From Malikia granosa (GTDB lineage Bacteria; Pseudomonadota; Gammaproteobacteria; Burkholderiales; Burkholderiaceae_C): a DNA stretch of 64,000 nucleotides. The translations under genes and the position numbers were made by a program. The notes below the pieces were generated by a model. The model ran no database searches, was not told the origin of the DNA, and saw nothing but the letters and a program-made list of their open reading frames with translations. Location: the NCBI RefSeq assembly GCF_002980595.1, contig NZ_PVLQ01000012.1, positions 124,001 through 188,000 on the forward strand. The letters run 5' to 3'. Every line of letters begins with the position of its first letter. Within the stretch, counting starts at the first letter, position 1. Positions 50,194 to 57,761 of the stretch are shown here, piece after piece.

Positions 50194-51120
50194 ATGTCCT
50201 TGCTTCTGAATCAACCCGACTGGCTCTGGGTTCCCGTGGTGCTGTTCGCCGCGCTGGCGCAGACCTTCCGCAACACGGCCCAGCGTTCGCTGACCACCGA
50301 GCTCGGCGTCTGGCCGGCGACGCTGGTGCGCTTTCTCTACGGCCTGCCGTTCGCGCTGGTCTACCTGGCCGCGCTGTATCTGTTCTTTGCGCCGGCGCGC
50401 GTGCTGCCTGCCTTCAGCTGGGCCTATCTGGCCTGGATAGCCTGCGGCGCGGCGTTCCAGATCGCTGCCACGGCGGCGCTGCTGCTGGCGATGAAGGAGC
50501 GCAATTTCGCGGTCGCGGTGACGCTGGCCAAGACCGAGGTGCTGCAGGTCGCGCTGTTCGCGCTCGTCTTCCTGCACGAGCTGCCGACCGCGCTGGGCCT
50601 GCTCGCGATGCTGCTGGCCACGCTGGGCGTGATCGTGCTGTCGCTGCCGGCGCGCGGCCAATGGCGGTCGCTGTCGGCCTGGCTGAGTCGCCCGGCGCTC
50701 TACGGCCTGGCCGCCGGAGCCGGTTTCGCGCTCGCGACCGTGTGTTTCCGCGGCGGCGCGCTGGCGCTCGGTGCCGAGTCGCCCTGGGTCTCGAGCGCCT
50801 GGGGCGTGCTGCTGGCGCAGGGGCTGCAGTCGCTGTTCATGGGGGCCTGGGTGTCGCGCTGCACGCCGCAGGGTCTCGCGCCGCTGTGGCGCGCCTGGCG
50901 GGTCTCGCTGCTGACGGGCGCGATGGGCGCCGCCGCCTCGATCGCCTGGTTCACCGGCTATGCCCTGCAGAGCGTGGGCAATGTGCGCACCCTGGGCATG
51001 GTCGAGGTGGTGTTCAGCTACGTGATCTCGCGCCGCGTCTTCAGCGAGTCGATCCGCTGGCAGGAAAAGGCCGGCATGGCGATGATGGTGGCCGGGCTGG
51101 TGCTGATCTGCCTGCGCTAG
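50194..51120 (+). CDS. EamA-family (DMT superfamily) membrane transporter
   Basis: The 308-residue protein has about ten hydrophobic segments in two EamA-type halves, with conserved small-residue and Pro patches (for example YLAALYLFFAPARVLPAFSW and GVIVLSLPARG). This fits drug/metabolite exporters; the substrate is not predictable. It starts after the scoB terminator and its TAG overlaps the stop of the convergent RluA gene (shared CTAG at 51117-51120). Confidence 0.8.
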   Translation: MSLLLNQPDWLWVPVVLFAALAQTFRNTAQRSLTTELGVWPATLVRFLYGLPFALVYLAALYLFFAPARVLPAFSWAYLAWIACGAAFQIAATAALLLAMKERNFAVAVTLAKTEVLQVALFALVFLHELPTALGLLAMLLATLGVIVLSLPARGQWRSLSAWLSRPALYGLAAGAGFALATVCFRGGALALGAESPWVSSAWGVLLAQGLQSLFMGAWVSRCTPQGLAPLWRAWRVSLLTGAMGAAASIAWFTGYALQSVGNVRTLGMVEVVFSYVISRRVFSESIRWQEKAGMAMMVAGLVLICLR

Positions 51121-51866
51121 AACGGCGCTGCACTCTCGAAGCGCAGCCGCTCGCCCGTGACCGGGTGCGGCAGGTCGATGCAGCAGGCGTGCAGCAGCAG
51201 GCGCGGCGCGGCAGCCAGCGCCGCGTCGTCGGCATAGAGCTCGTCGCCCAGGATCGGGTGCCCGATCGCCTGCAGGTGCAGGCGCAGCTGGTGCGAGCGG
51301 CCGGTGACGGGTTCGAGTTCCAGCCTGGCGGCATCGAGCTCGGCTTGCCGTTGCTGGCCGAGCAGCCGCCAGCGCGTGTGGCTGGGCTTGCCGGTCTCGA
51401 GGCAGACCTTGCTTTTGGGGCGGTTCGGCCAGTCGACGATCAGCGGCAGGTGGATGTCGCTCCAACCTTGCCCATCGGCGCCGCAGGCGTCGGGGATGCC
51501 GGCGACCAGCGCCTGGTAGCGCTTGTGCACCAGGCGCTTGGCGAAGGCCGTGCTGAGTGCCGATTGCGCCGCGGCGCCGCGCGCCATCACGATCAGCCCC
51601 GAGGTGCCCATGTCGAGCCGGTGCACGATCAGCGCGTCGGGGTATTGGGCCTGCACGCGTGCACTCAGGCAGTCGGCATTCTCCGGGCCGCGTCCGGGCA
51701 CCGAGAGCAGGCCGGCCGGCTTCTCCAGCACCAGCAGCGCCGCGTCGGCGTACAGCAAGGTCAAGCCGTCGGGGACCGCGAGGCGGCGCAGCGGACGCGG
51801 CGCCAGCGTCGTGGGCGCTCCGGCCGGGCTGGAATCGGCTGCCGCGAGCGGTGAGTCCAGGCTCAC
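51117..51866 (-). CDS. RluA-family pseudouridine synthase
   Basis: The 249-residue protein has the RluA catalytic motif HRLDMGTSGLIV (82-93, Asp85), preceded by LLVLEKPAGLLSVPGRG and followed by GRSHQLRLHLQAIGHPILGD. It lacks an N-terminal S4 domain, pointing to the RluA/TruC branch rather than RluC or RluD. The GTG start overlaps the recJ stop (GTGA, 51863-51866), so the genes are coupled. rluC at 61337-62323 is a second member. Confidence 0.88.
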   Translation of the reverse strand: MSLDSPLAAADSSPAGAPTTLAPRPLRRLAVPDGLTLLYADAALLVLEKPAGLLSVPGRGPENADCLSARVQAQYPDALIVHRLDMGTSGLIVMARGAAAQSALSTAFAKRLVHKRYQALVAGIPDACGADGQGWSDIHLPLIVDWPNRPKSKVCLETGKPSHTRWRLLGQQRQAELDAARLELEPVTGRSHQLRLHLQAIGHPILGDELYADDAALAAAPRLLLHACCIDLPHPVTGERLRFESAAPF

Positions 51867-53599
51867 AGCTCGGCGCCCTCGACCATGAAGCGCAGCCGGC
51901 GCTGGCCCTGCCATTCGTCGGCGTCGAGCCGGTAGGCCAGCTTGACGCGGCTGGGCAGCGGCTCGGCGCGGCCGAACCAGATGCCGTCGACCGGCTCGCC
52001 GGCATGGCGCAGCTTGAGCTGCAGGTGCTTGCCGCCGACCAGGCGCTGCGAGACCACCTCGACCTCCTCGCAGAACACCGGCGGCGCGAAGCCCTGGCCC
52101 CAGACCTCCTGGTTCAGCGTGTCGACCAGCTCGACGCGGCGGTACTGAGGGTCGAGCGGGCCGTCGGCCTCGAGCTGGCGCTGCAGCGTGGCCAGGTCCA
52201 GCCATTCGTCGGCGATGCGCTGCAGCTCCTGGTCGAAGCGGTCGAAATCCTCCTCGGCGATGGTGCAGCCCGCCGCGGCCGAATGGCCGCCGAAGCGCAG
52301 CAGCAGGCCGGGATGGCGCTTGGCGATCAGGTCGAGCGCATCGCGCAGGTGGAAGCCCGGGATCGAGCGGCCCGAGCCCTTGAGCTCATGCTCCTTGCCC
52401 GAGGCCTGGCTGGACGCGAAGACGAAGGTGGGCCGGTGCAGCTTGTCCTTGAGCCGCGCGGCGACGATGCCGACCACGCCCTCGTGGAAATCGGGGTCGT
52501 AGAGGCAGAGCGCGGGCGGCGGTGTCTCGGACTCGTCCCACAAGGCTTCGGCCAGCTGCAGCGCCTGCTCGCGCATGCCGCTCTCGAGGGTCTTGCGCTC
52601 GCGGTTGATGGCGTCGAGCTGCTGCGCCAGGCCGGCGGCGCGCGCCGGGTCGTCGGTGGTCAGGCAGGCGATGCCCAGCGTCATGTCGGCCAGCCGGCCG
52701 GCCGCGTTCAGCCGCGGGCCGATCGCGTAGCCCAGGTCCAGGCTGTTGGCGGCAGCGGGGCGCCGGCTCGCGACCTGGAACAGCGCCGACAGCCCGACTG
52801 GCAGCGCGCCGGCGCGGATGCGCTTGAGCCCCTGGGCCACCAGGCGCCGGTTGTGCGCGTCGAGCTTGACCACGTCGGCCACCGTGCCGAGCGCGACCAG
52901 CGGCAGCAGGCTGTCGATGCGCGGCTGGGTCTTGGCATCGAAGGCGCCGCGCTGGCGCAGCTCGGCGCGCAGCGCCAGCAGCACGTAGAACATCACGCCG
53001 ACGCCGGCGATGGCCTTGCTCGCGAAGCCGCAGCCGGGCTGGCTGGGGTTGACGATCACGCAGTCCTGCGGCAGCTGGACCTGGCCGTCGATCACGGCCG
53101 GCAGGTGGTGGTCGGTGATCAGCACCTGCAGCCCGAGCGCGCGCGCATGGGCCACGCCATCGACGCTGGCGATGCCGTTGTCGACCGTGACCAGCACATC
53201 CGCGCCGCGCGCCTTGACCCGTGCCGCGATCGAGGGCGTCAGTCCGTAGCCGTCGGCGACCCGGTCGGGCACCAGGTAGTCGACCGCGTTCCAGCCCAGC
53301 GGTGCGCCGAGCAGGGTCAGGCCGCGCAGCGCGGTGGCGCAGGCGGTGGCGCCGTCGCAGTCGTAGTCGGCGACGATGCAGACCTTCTGGCCGGCAGCCA
53401 TCGCGTCGGCCAGCAGCAGGGCAGCCTCGCGCGCACCCAGCATCTGCTCGGGCGGCTGCAGCAGGCTCAGCGAGTCGTCGAGTTCGCCGATGTCCTGCAC
53501 CCCGCGCGCAGCGAACAGGCGCGCGAGCAGGGGGTGCACGCCCTCCTGCTCGAGCGCCCAGGCGGCGCGGGGAGACACTTCACGGTTGATGATCTTCAT
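51863..53599 (-). CDS. recJ: Single-stranded-DNA exonuclease RecJ
   Basis: RecJ degrades single-stranded DNA 5' to 3' in RecFOR repair, mismatch repair and fork processing. The 578-residue protein has the DHH-family metal motifs ADYDCDG (77-83), VDNG (139-142) and TDHH (162-165), a DHHA1 region with RFGGHSAAAGCTI, and a C-terminal RecJ-specific OB-like region. ATG 53599 is part of an ATGA overlap with the upstream gene. RecO (21635-22444) acts in the same pathway. Confidence 0.95.
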   Translation of the reverse strand: MKIINREVSPRAAWALEQEGVHPLLARLFAARGVQDIGELDDSLSLLQPPEQMLGAREAALLLADAMAAGQKVCIVADYDCDGATACATALRGLTLLGAPLGWNAVDYLVPDRVADGYGLTPSIAARVKARGADVLVTVDNGIASVDGVAHARALGLQVLITDHHLPAVIDGQVQLPQDCVIVNPSQPGCGFASKAIAGVGVMFYVLLALRAELRQRGAFDAKTQPRIDSLLPLVALGTVADVVKLDAHNRRLVAQGLKRIRAGALPVGLSALFQVASRRPAAANSLDLGYAIGPRLNAAGRLADMTLGIACLTTDDPARAAGLAQQLDAINRERKTLESGMREQALQLAEALWDESETPPPALCLYDPDFHEGVVGIVAARLKDKLHRPTFVFASSQASGKEHELKGSGRSIPGFHLRDALDLIAKRHPGLLLRFGGHSAAAGCTIAEEDFDRFDQELQRIADEWLDLATLQRQLEADGPLDPQYRRVELVDTLNQEVWGQGFAPPVFCEEVEVVSQRLVGGKHLQLKLRHAGEPVDGIWFGRAEPLPSRVKLAYRLDADEWQGQRRLRFMVEGAEL

Positions 53600-54561
53600 A
53601 GCTGGCTCAGTAGGCTCGCCAGGTCGAGCGGACGCTGGCGCTGGAAAAGACGGCGCAAGCGCAACAGCGCACCCGGCTTGGTGGGCAGGCCGCTGGCCCA
53701 GCTGATCGCGCTGCGCTCGCCGCACAGGGTCAGCCGCACTTCGGCGCCGCCCTCGGCGGCGGCGAGCAGGGTCGCGATCTCGTCCTGCTCGAGCTGTTCC
53801 CAGGCCTTGGCCCAGCTGGTCAGGTCGCCGCGCAGCGCGGGCAGGCGCAGGCGGTCGGTGACCTGGGGGGCTGGCAAGGCCTGGCCGTCCCAGGCACCGG
53901 TGCCGCTGATCCAGAAGCCGTTGACCAGCGGCAGCCCGCGCGCGCTGCGCAAGTCGTTGACGCGGTGGCTGTAGAACAGCATCTGGGCCTCGTTCTGCAG
54001 CCGCAGCAGCGCGCGTGCCTGCGGCAGTCGTTCGCCGTCGGGCAGCCAGGCGTCGAGCTGGCGGTGTGCGACCCGGTCCAGGCTGGCCCAGGGCAGGTCG
54101 GCAAAGGCCGGGCCGAGCGCCAGCCAGCGCGTGGCGGACAGGAACTGCAGCGCGATGCCGTCTTCCTCGGCCCAGGGACGCAGCGCCTCGAACAGCTCGC
54201 GCGATTCGGCCTCGGACAGCTCCAGGCCCTCGGGCGGCTGCAGCGTGACCTGGTCCATGCTGGCCTGCCAGTGGCAGGGCGTGAACCAGGCGCAGGCCTG
54301 CTGCCGCTCGCCGGCCTGCCAGGCGGCCCAGGGAATGGCGCCGTCGCTGGCGGGCAGGCCGAGCGCGCGCGCCAGCACCCGCTCATGCGGCGGGCTGAGC
54401 GAGTATTCGTCGCCGCGGTCGATCTCCTGCTGTGCGAGCCGCTCCAGCAGGCGGGCGAGGCGGGGCAGGGTGGGCAGTGGGGGCGCAGCCCCATCCTGGC
54501 CGGGCAGGTGGACGCCGGTGGCGGCGTAGGGAACGATCAGATGTTGCAAGGTCGGCGCCAT
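53596..54561 (-). CDS. RpfE-like protein of unknown function
   Basis: The 321-residue protein resembles the family annotated as regulatory protein RpfE, which usually precedes recJ in betaproteobacteria; I recognise it by context and by segments such as LARALGLPASDG and LPLVNGFWISGTG rather than a known motif. No signal peptide or membrane helix is present. It is sometimes annotated as phosphoglycerate-mutase-like, but I see no alkaline-phosphatase-type metal motif. Its stop overlaps the recJ ATG (ATGA), and it is divergent from lolC. Confidence 0.65.
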   Translation of the reverse strand: MAPTLQHLIVPYAATGVHLPGQDGAAPPLPTLPRLARLLERLAQQEIDRGDEYSLSPPHERVLARALGLPASDGAIPWAAWQAGERQQACAWFTPCHWQASMDQVTLQPPEGLELSEAESRELFEALRPWAEEDGIALQFLSATRWLALGPAFADLPWASLDRVAHRQLDAWLPDGERLPQARALLRLQNEAQMLFYSHRVNDLRSARGLPLVNGFWISGTGAWDGQALPAPQVTDRLRLPALRGDLTSWAKAWEQLEQDEIATLLAAAEGGAEVRLTLCGERSAISWASGLPTKPGALLRLRRLFQRQRPLDLASLLSQL

Positions 54562-54624
54562 GGCGGGTGTTCAACCCGCTATTGTCGGGGATGCCACAAT
54601 CTCGGGTCGGCAATCTGGAGATCC

Positions 54625-55881
54625 ATGCAAATCCCCTACGAATTCCTGCTCGGTTGGCGCTACACGCGCGCCGGCCGCGCCACCAGGCGCAACGGCTTCA
54701 TCTCCTTCATCAGCGGCGTCTCGATGCTGGGCATCGCGCTCGGCGTGGCAGCGCTGATCGTCGTGCTCAGCGTGATGAACGGCTTCCAGAAGGAGGTGCG
54801 CGACCGCATGCTCGGCGTGCTGTCCCATGTCGAGGTGTTCACGCCCGATGGCGGCGCCTTGCCCGATCCCGCGACCACGCTGCGCGAGCTGCGTGCCCAT
54901 CCCGAGGTGGTCGGCGCTGCGCCCTTCATCGCGGCCCAGGGCCTGCTCGCGCGCGGCGAGGAGATGAAGGGCGTGCTGCTGCGCGGCATCGATCCGGCGC
55001 AGGAGCCCGCCGTCACCAGCCTGGCCGGCGAGCTGGCGCAGACCGTGCTGCCGCAGCTGCAGCCCGGCGCGTTCGGCATCGTGCTCGGCGGCGCGCTGGC
55101 GCAGGGCCTGGGCCTGCGCGTCGGTGACGCCGTCACGCTGGTCGCGCCCAGCGGCCAGGTCACGCCGGCCGGCGTGGTGCCGCGTCTCAAGCAGATGAGC
55201 GTGGTCGGCATCTTCGACTCGGGCCATTACGAGTACGACTCGACGCTGGCCTTCGTGCACATCGACGATGCGGCACGCATCTTCCGGCTCGAGGGCCCGA
55301 CCGGCATCCGGCTCAAGCTGCAGGACCTGCACCGCGCGCGCGAGGTGACGCAGCAGCTCGCCGGCATGGTCAGCGGCGATCTGCTGCTGCGTGACTGGAC
55401 GCGGCAGAACCGGACCTGGTTTGCCGCCGTCCAGCTCGAGAAGCGCATGATGTTCATCATCCTGACGCTGATCGTCGCGGTCGCGGCCTTCAACCTGGTC
55501 TCGACCCTGGTCATGACCGTGACCGACAAGCGCGCCGACATCGCGATCCTGCGCACGCTGGGCGCGAGCCCGCGCAGCATCATGGCCATCTTCGTGGTCC
55601 AGGGGGCGCTGGTCGGCGTCATCGGCACCCTGGCCGGCCTGCTGCTGGGCCTGGGCATCGCGTTCAACATCGACACCCTGGTGCCGGCGCTCGAGTCGCT
55701 GCTCGGCACCCATTTCCTGCCGCAGGACATCTACCTGATCAGTCGCATGCCGAGCGAGCCGCAGCAGGGCGACATCCTGCCGATCGCGCTGATTTCCCTG
55801 TTGCTGGCCTTCGCGGCCACGCTCTACCCGAGCTGGCGCGCCAGCCGCGTCAACCCGGCGGAGGCCCTGCGCTATGAGTGA
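54625..55881 (+). CDS. lolC: Lipoprotein-releasing ABC transporter permease LolC/LolE
   Basis: The permease of the Lol system extracts mature lipoproteins from the inner membrane and passes them to LolA. The 418-residue protein has a typical start ([15 protein letters not shown]), an N-terminal transmembrane helix (about 24-48), a large periplasmic domain (about 50-270) and three C-terminal helices (about 275-300, 320-345, 380-405), ending [16 protein letters not shown]. It could be LolC or a LolF-like single permease; only one permease gene is present. lolD overlaps its 3' end by 8 bp. Confidence 0.93.
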   Translation: MQIPYEFLLGWRYTRAGRATRRNGFISFISGVSMLGIALGVAALIVVLSVMNGFQKEVRDRMLGVLSHVEVFTPDGGALPDPATTLRELRAHPEVVGAAPFIAAQGLLARGEEMKGVLLRGIDPAQEPAVTSLAGELAQTVLPQLQPGAFGIVLGGALAQGLGLRVGDAVTLVAPSGQVTPAGVVPRLKQMSVVGIFDSGHYEYDSTLAFVHIDDAARIFRLEGPTGIRLKLQDLHRAREVTQQLAGMVSGDLLLRDWTRQNRTWFAAVQLEKRMMFIILTLIVAVAAFNLVSTLVMTVTDKRADIAILRTLGASPRSIMAIFVVQGALVGVIGTLAGLLLGLGIAFNIDTLVPALESLLGTHFLPQDIYLISRMPSEPQQGDILPIALISLLLAFAATLYPSWRASRVNPAEALRYE

Positions 55882-56563
55882 TTCCCCCATCGTGCTGAGC
55901 GCGCGCGGCCTGGGCAAGCGCTTCCAGGAGGGCCGGCTCGACGTGACCGTGCTCAAGGGCGTCGACCTCGACATCCGGGTCGGCGAGACGCTGGCCATCG
56001 TCGGCAGCTCGGGCTCGGGCAAGAGCACGCTACTGCACCTGCTCGGCGGGCTCGATGCGCCGAGCGCCGGCCAGGTGCTGCTGCAAGGCCAGGACCTGGC
56101 CCGCCTGAGCCCGCAGCAGCAGGGCGAGTCGCGCAACCGCCAGCTGGGCTTTGTCTACCAGTTCCACCATCTGCTGCCCGAGTTCAGCGCGCAGGACAAT
56201 GTGGCGATGCCGCTCTGGATCCGCCGCCTGCCGCGCGAGGCCGCAGCGGCCGAAGCCGCCCGCTGGCTCGATCGCGTCGGCCTGGGCGAGCGCCTGTTGC
56301 ATCGCCCGGCCGAGCTCTCGGGCGGCGAACGCCAGCGGGTCGCGATCGCGCGCGCGCTGGTGACGCGGCCAGCCTGCGTGCTGGCCGACGAGCCGACCGG
56401 CAACCTGGACCGCAGCACGGCCGATGGCGTGTTCGAGCTGATGCTGCAGCTCGCGCGCGAGCAGGGCACGGCCTTCGTGCTGGTCACCCACGATGTCGAG
56501 CTGGCCCGGCGTTGCGACCGCGTGCTGCACCTGAGCGCGGGTCAGCTGTCGGCCGGCACTTGA
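55874..56563 (+). CDS. lolD: Lipoprotein-releasing ABC transporter ATPase
   Basis: LolD powers LolC/E. The 229-residue ATPase has Walker [10 protein letters not shown] (44-52), a Q-loop [13 protein letters not shown], the signature [15 protein letters not shown] (148-162) and Walker B VLADEPTG (169-176). The start overlaps lolC by 8 bp, so translation is coupled. Lipoproteins it could serve include the small lipoproteins at 26098-26328 and 34271-34381. Confidence 0.96.
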   Translation: MSDSPIVLSARGLGKRFQEGRLDVTVLKGVDLDIRVGETLAIVGSSGSGKSTLLHLLGGLDAPSAGQVLLQGQDLARLSPQQQGESRNRQLGFVYQFHHLLPEFSAQDNVAMPLWIRRLPREAAAAEAARWLDRVGLGERLLHRPAELSGGERQRVAIARALVTRPACVLADEPTGNLDRSTADGVFELMLQLAREQGTAFVLVTHDVELARRCDRVLHLSAGQLSAGT

Positions 56564-56649
56564 GGCAGGCCCGACCGGCGCGGCACCCTGCTATCCGAGC
56601 CGAACCTGCCCCATGTCCGATGTCCGCCCTTGGTTACTCGGTGTCCAGC

Positions 56650-56678
56650 TTGAAAATGCCCTCATGAAGGCGCACAAT
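56650..56678 (+). promoter_or_regulatory. Candidate HiPIP promoter
   Basis: TTGAAA (56650-56655) and CACAAT (56673-56678) are 17 bp apart, 38 bp upstream of the HiPIP ATG. This is a moderate match. Confidence 0.45.
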
Positions 56679-56715
56679 CACCCACCAGGCAGCGATCTGC
56701 TTTTTTCCCATCACA

Positions 56716-57048
56716 ATGAACCCCATTTCCACCATGATCAAATCGAACCGCCGCGTTTTCCTGATGCAAGTCGCAACCGCTTCGGGCGCCATTGCGCTGG
56801 CCGGTGCCGCTCAGGCGCAACAGCCGATGCTGGCTGAAACCGATCCCCAGGCCGTGGCTCTGGGCTACAAGGCTGATGCCACCAAGGTCGACAAGGCCAA
56901 GTTCCCCAAGTACGCTGCCGGTCAGGCCTGTGCCAACTGCACCCTGTTCCAAGGCAAGCCCACTGACGCTGCCGGTGTCTGCCCGATCTTCGCTGGCAAG
57001 CAGGTTGCCGGCAAGGGCTGGTGCAACTCCTACGTCAAGAAGGCCTGA
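56716..57048 (+). CDS. High-potential iron-sulfur protein (HiPIP)
   Basis: HiPIPs are small periplasmic 4Fe-4S electron carriers. The 110-residue precursor has a twin-arginine signal (NRRVFLMQVATASGAIALAG), consistent with export of a folded cluster protein, then four cysteines in the order ACANCTLFQG, VCPIF and WCNSY that should hold the cluster. ATG 56734 is an alternative start without a clear ribosome site. It stands alone between lolD and a terminator. A bacteriohemerythrin gene converges on it. Confidence 0.9.
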   Translation: MNPISTMIKSNRRVFLMQVATASGAIALAGAAQAQQPMLAETDPQAVALGYKADATKVDKAKFPKYAAGQACANCTLFQGKPTDAAGVCPIFAGKQVAGKGWCNSYVKKA

Positions 57049-57070
57049 GCCTTTTCCCGGCGTTGACAAG

Positions 57071-57096
57071 AGCCTGCCTGCCGGCAGGCTTTTTTT
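57071..57096 (+). terminator. Intrinsic terminator after HiPIP
   Basis: Perfect 8-bp stem AGCCTGCC (57071-57078)/GGCAGGCT (57083-57090), TGCC loop, then seven T residues. Confidence 0.93.
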
Positions 57097-57122
57097 CGCC
57101 TGTGCACCGGCCCTCGAGCATG

Positions 57123-57155
57123 AAAAAGCCCCGGCCTGCTTGACAGACCGGGGCC
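57123..57155 (-). terminator. Intrinsic terminator after bacteriohemerythrin
   Basis: Stem GCCCCGG (57128-57134)/CCGGGGC (57148-57154); read leftward it runs into TTTTT (plus-strand AAAAA, 57123-57127). Confidence 0.85.
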
Positions 57156-57173
57156 GTGGTGGGGCTGGCTCGC

Positions 57174-57686
57174 TTAGCTGCAGCTCACGCTGCCGCAACC
57201 GCTCATCGTCGCGGGCTTGACCAGCGAGGGATCCGCCAGCGTCTCGGTGCGCGAGTCGAACTTGACGTTCTTCATGTGCTGGACCAGGCCGGCATCCATG
57301 GTCGAGGCATGCATCGGCAGCCATTCCGCCAGTGCAGCGGCCATGCGGTCGATGATCTCCTCGTCGCCTTGCAGGAAATGCGTCTCGACCTGGCGCATGG
57401 TGTCCAGGATGGTTTCGTGGTGGCTGGCGTGGCAGTTGTCGGCATTGAAGCCGGTGGCGATCATCCAGCGCTCTTCCTGCGCGAAATGCTCGACCGTGTG
57501 CCGGACCAGTTCGCGGTAGGGCTCGAGCTGCTCGCCATGCGGCAGGGCGCGCAGACGGGCGACTTGCTCGACCATTTCCTCATGCGTCTGGTCCATGCGC
57601 GCATCGCCCAGCTCGAGCTCGGGCGACCAGTGCAGGTCGGGCACTACGGGGAATTCGTCAGGGCGGGAGGCTTGGGCGTTTTCCAT
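57174..57686 (-). CDS. Bacteriohemerythrin-type O2-binding protein
   Basis: The 170-residue protein has the hemerythrin-like four-helix pattern and likely di-iron ligands: HWSPELELGDARMDQTHEEM (19-38), VEHFAQEERWM (64-74), SHHETI and LPMHASTMD. Such proteins bind O2 for storage, sensing or delivery to oxidases. A short C-terminal tail with GCGSVSCS (163-170) adds two cysteines outside the core. It ends at its own terminator, facing the HiPIP gene. Confidence 0.88.
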   Translation of the reverse strand: MENAQASRPDEFPVVPDLHWSPELELGDARMDQTHEEMVEQVARLRALPHGEQLEPYRELVRHTVEHFAQEERWMIATGFNADNCHASHHETILDTMRQVETHFLQGDEEIIDRMAAALAEWLPMHASTMDAGLVQHMKNVKFDSRTETLADPSLVKPATMSGCGSVSCS

Positions 57687-57761
57687 GATGGGGTAGGAGC
57701 AAGGGAGGCCATGCAGGCCTGGAGCCGACCCCAGCGATTGGCCGGGGTCGGGGCTGGCCGA

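Noticed and set aside
49363-52005. 880-codon open frame on the minus strand across scoB, the EamA gene and beyond
   Set aside because: It crosses several well-supported genes in other frames and has Arg/Ala/Pro-rich shadow composition.
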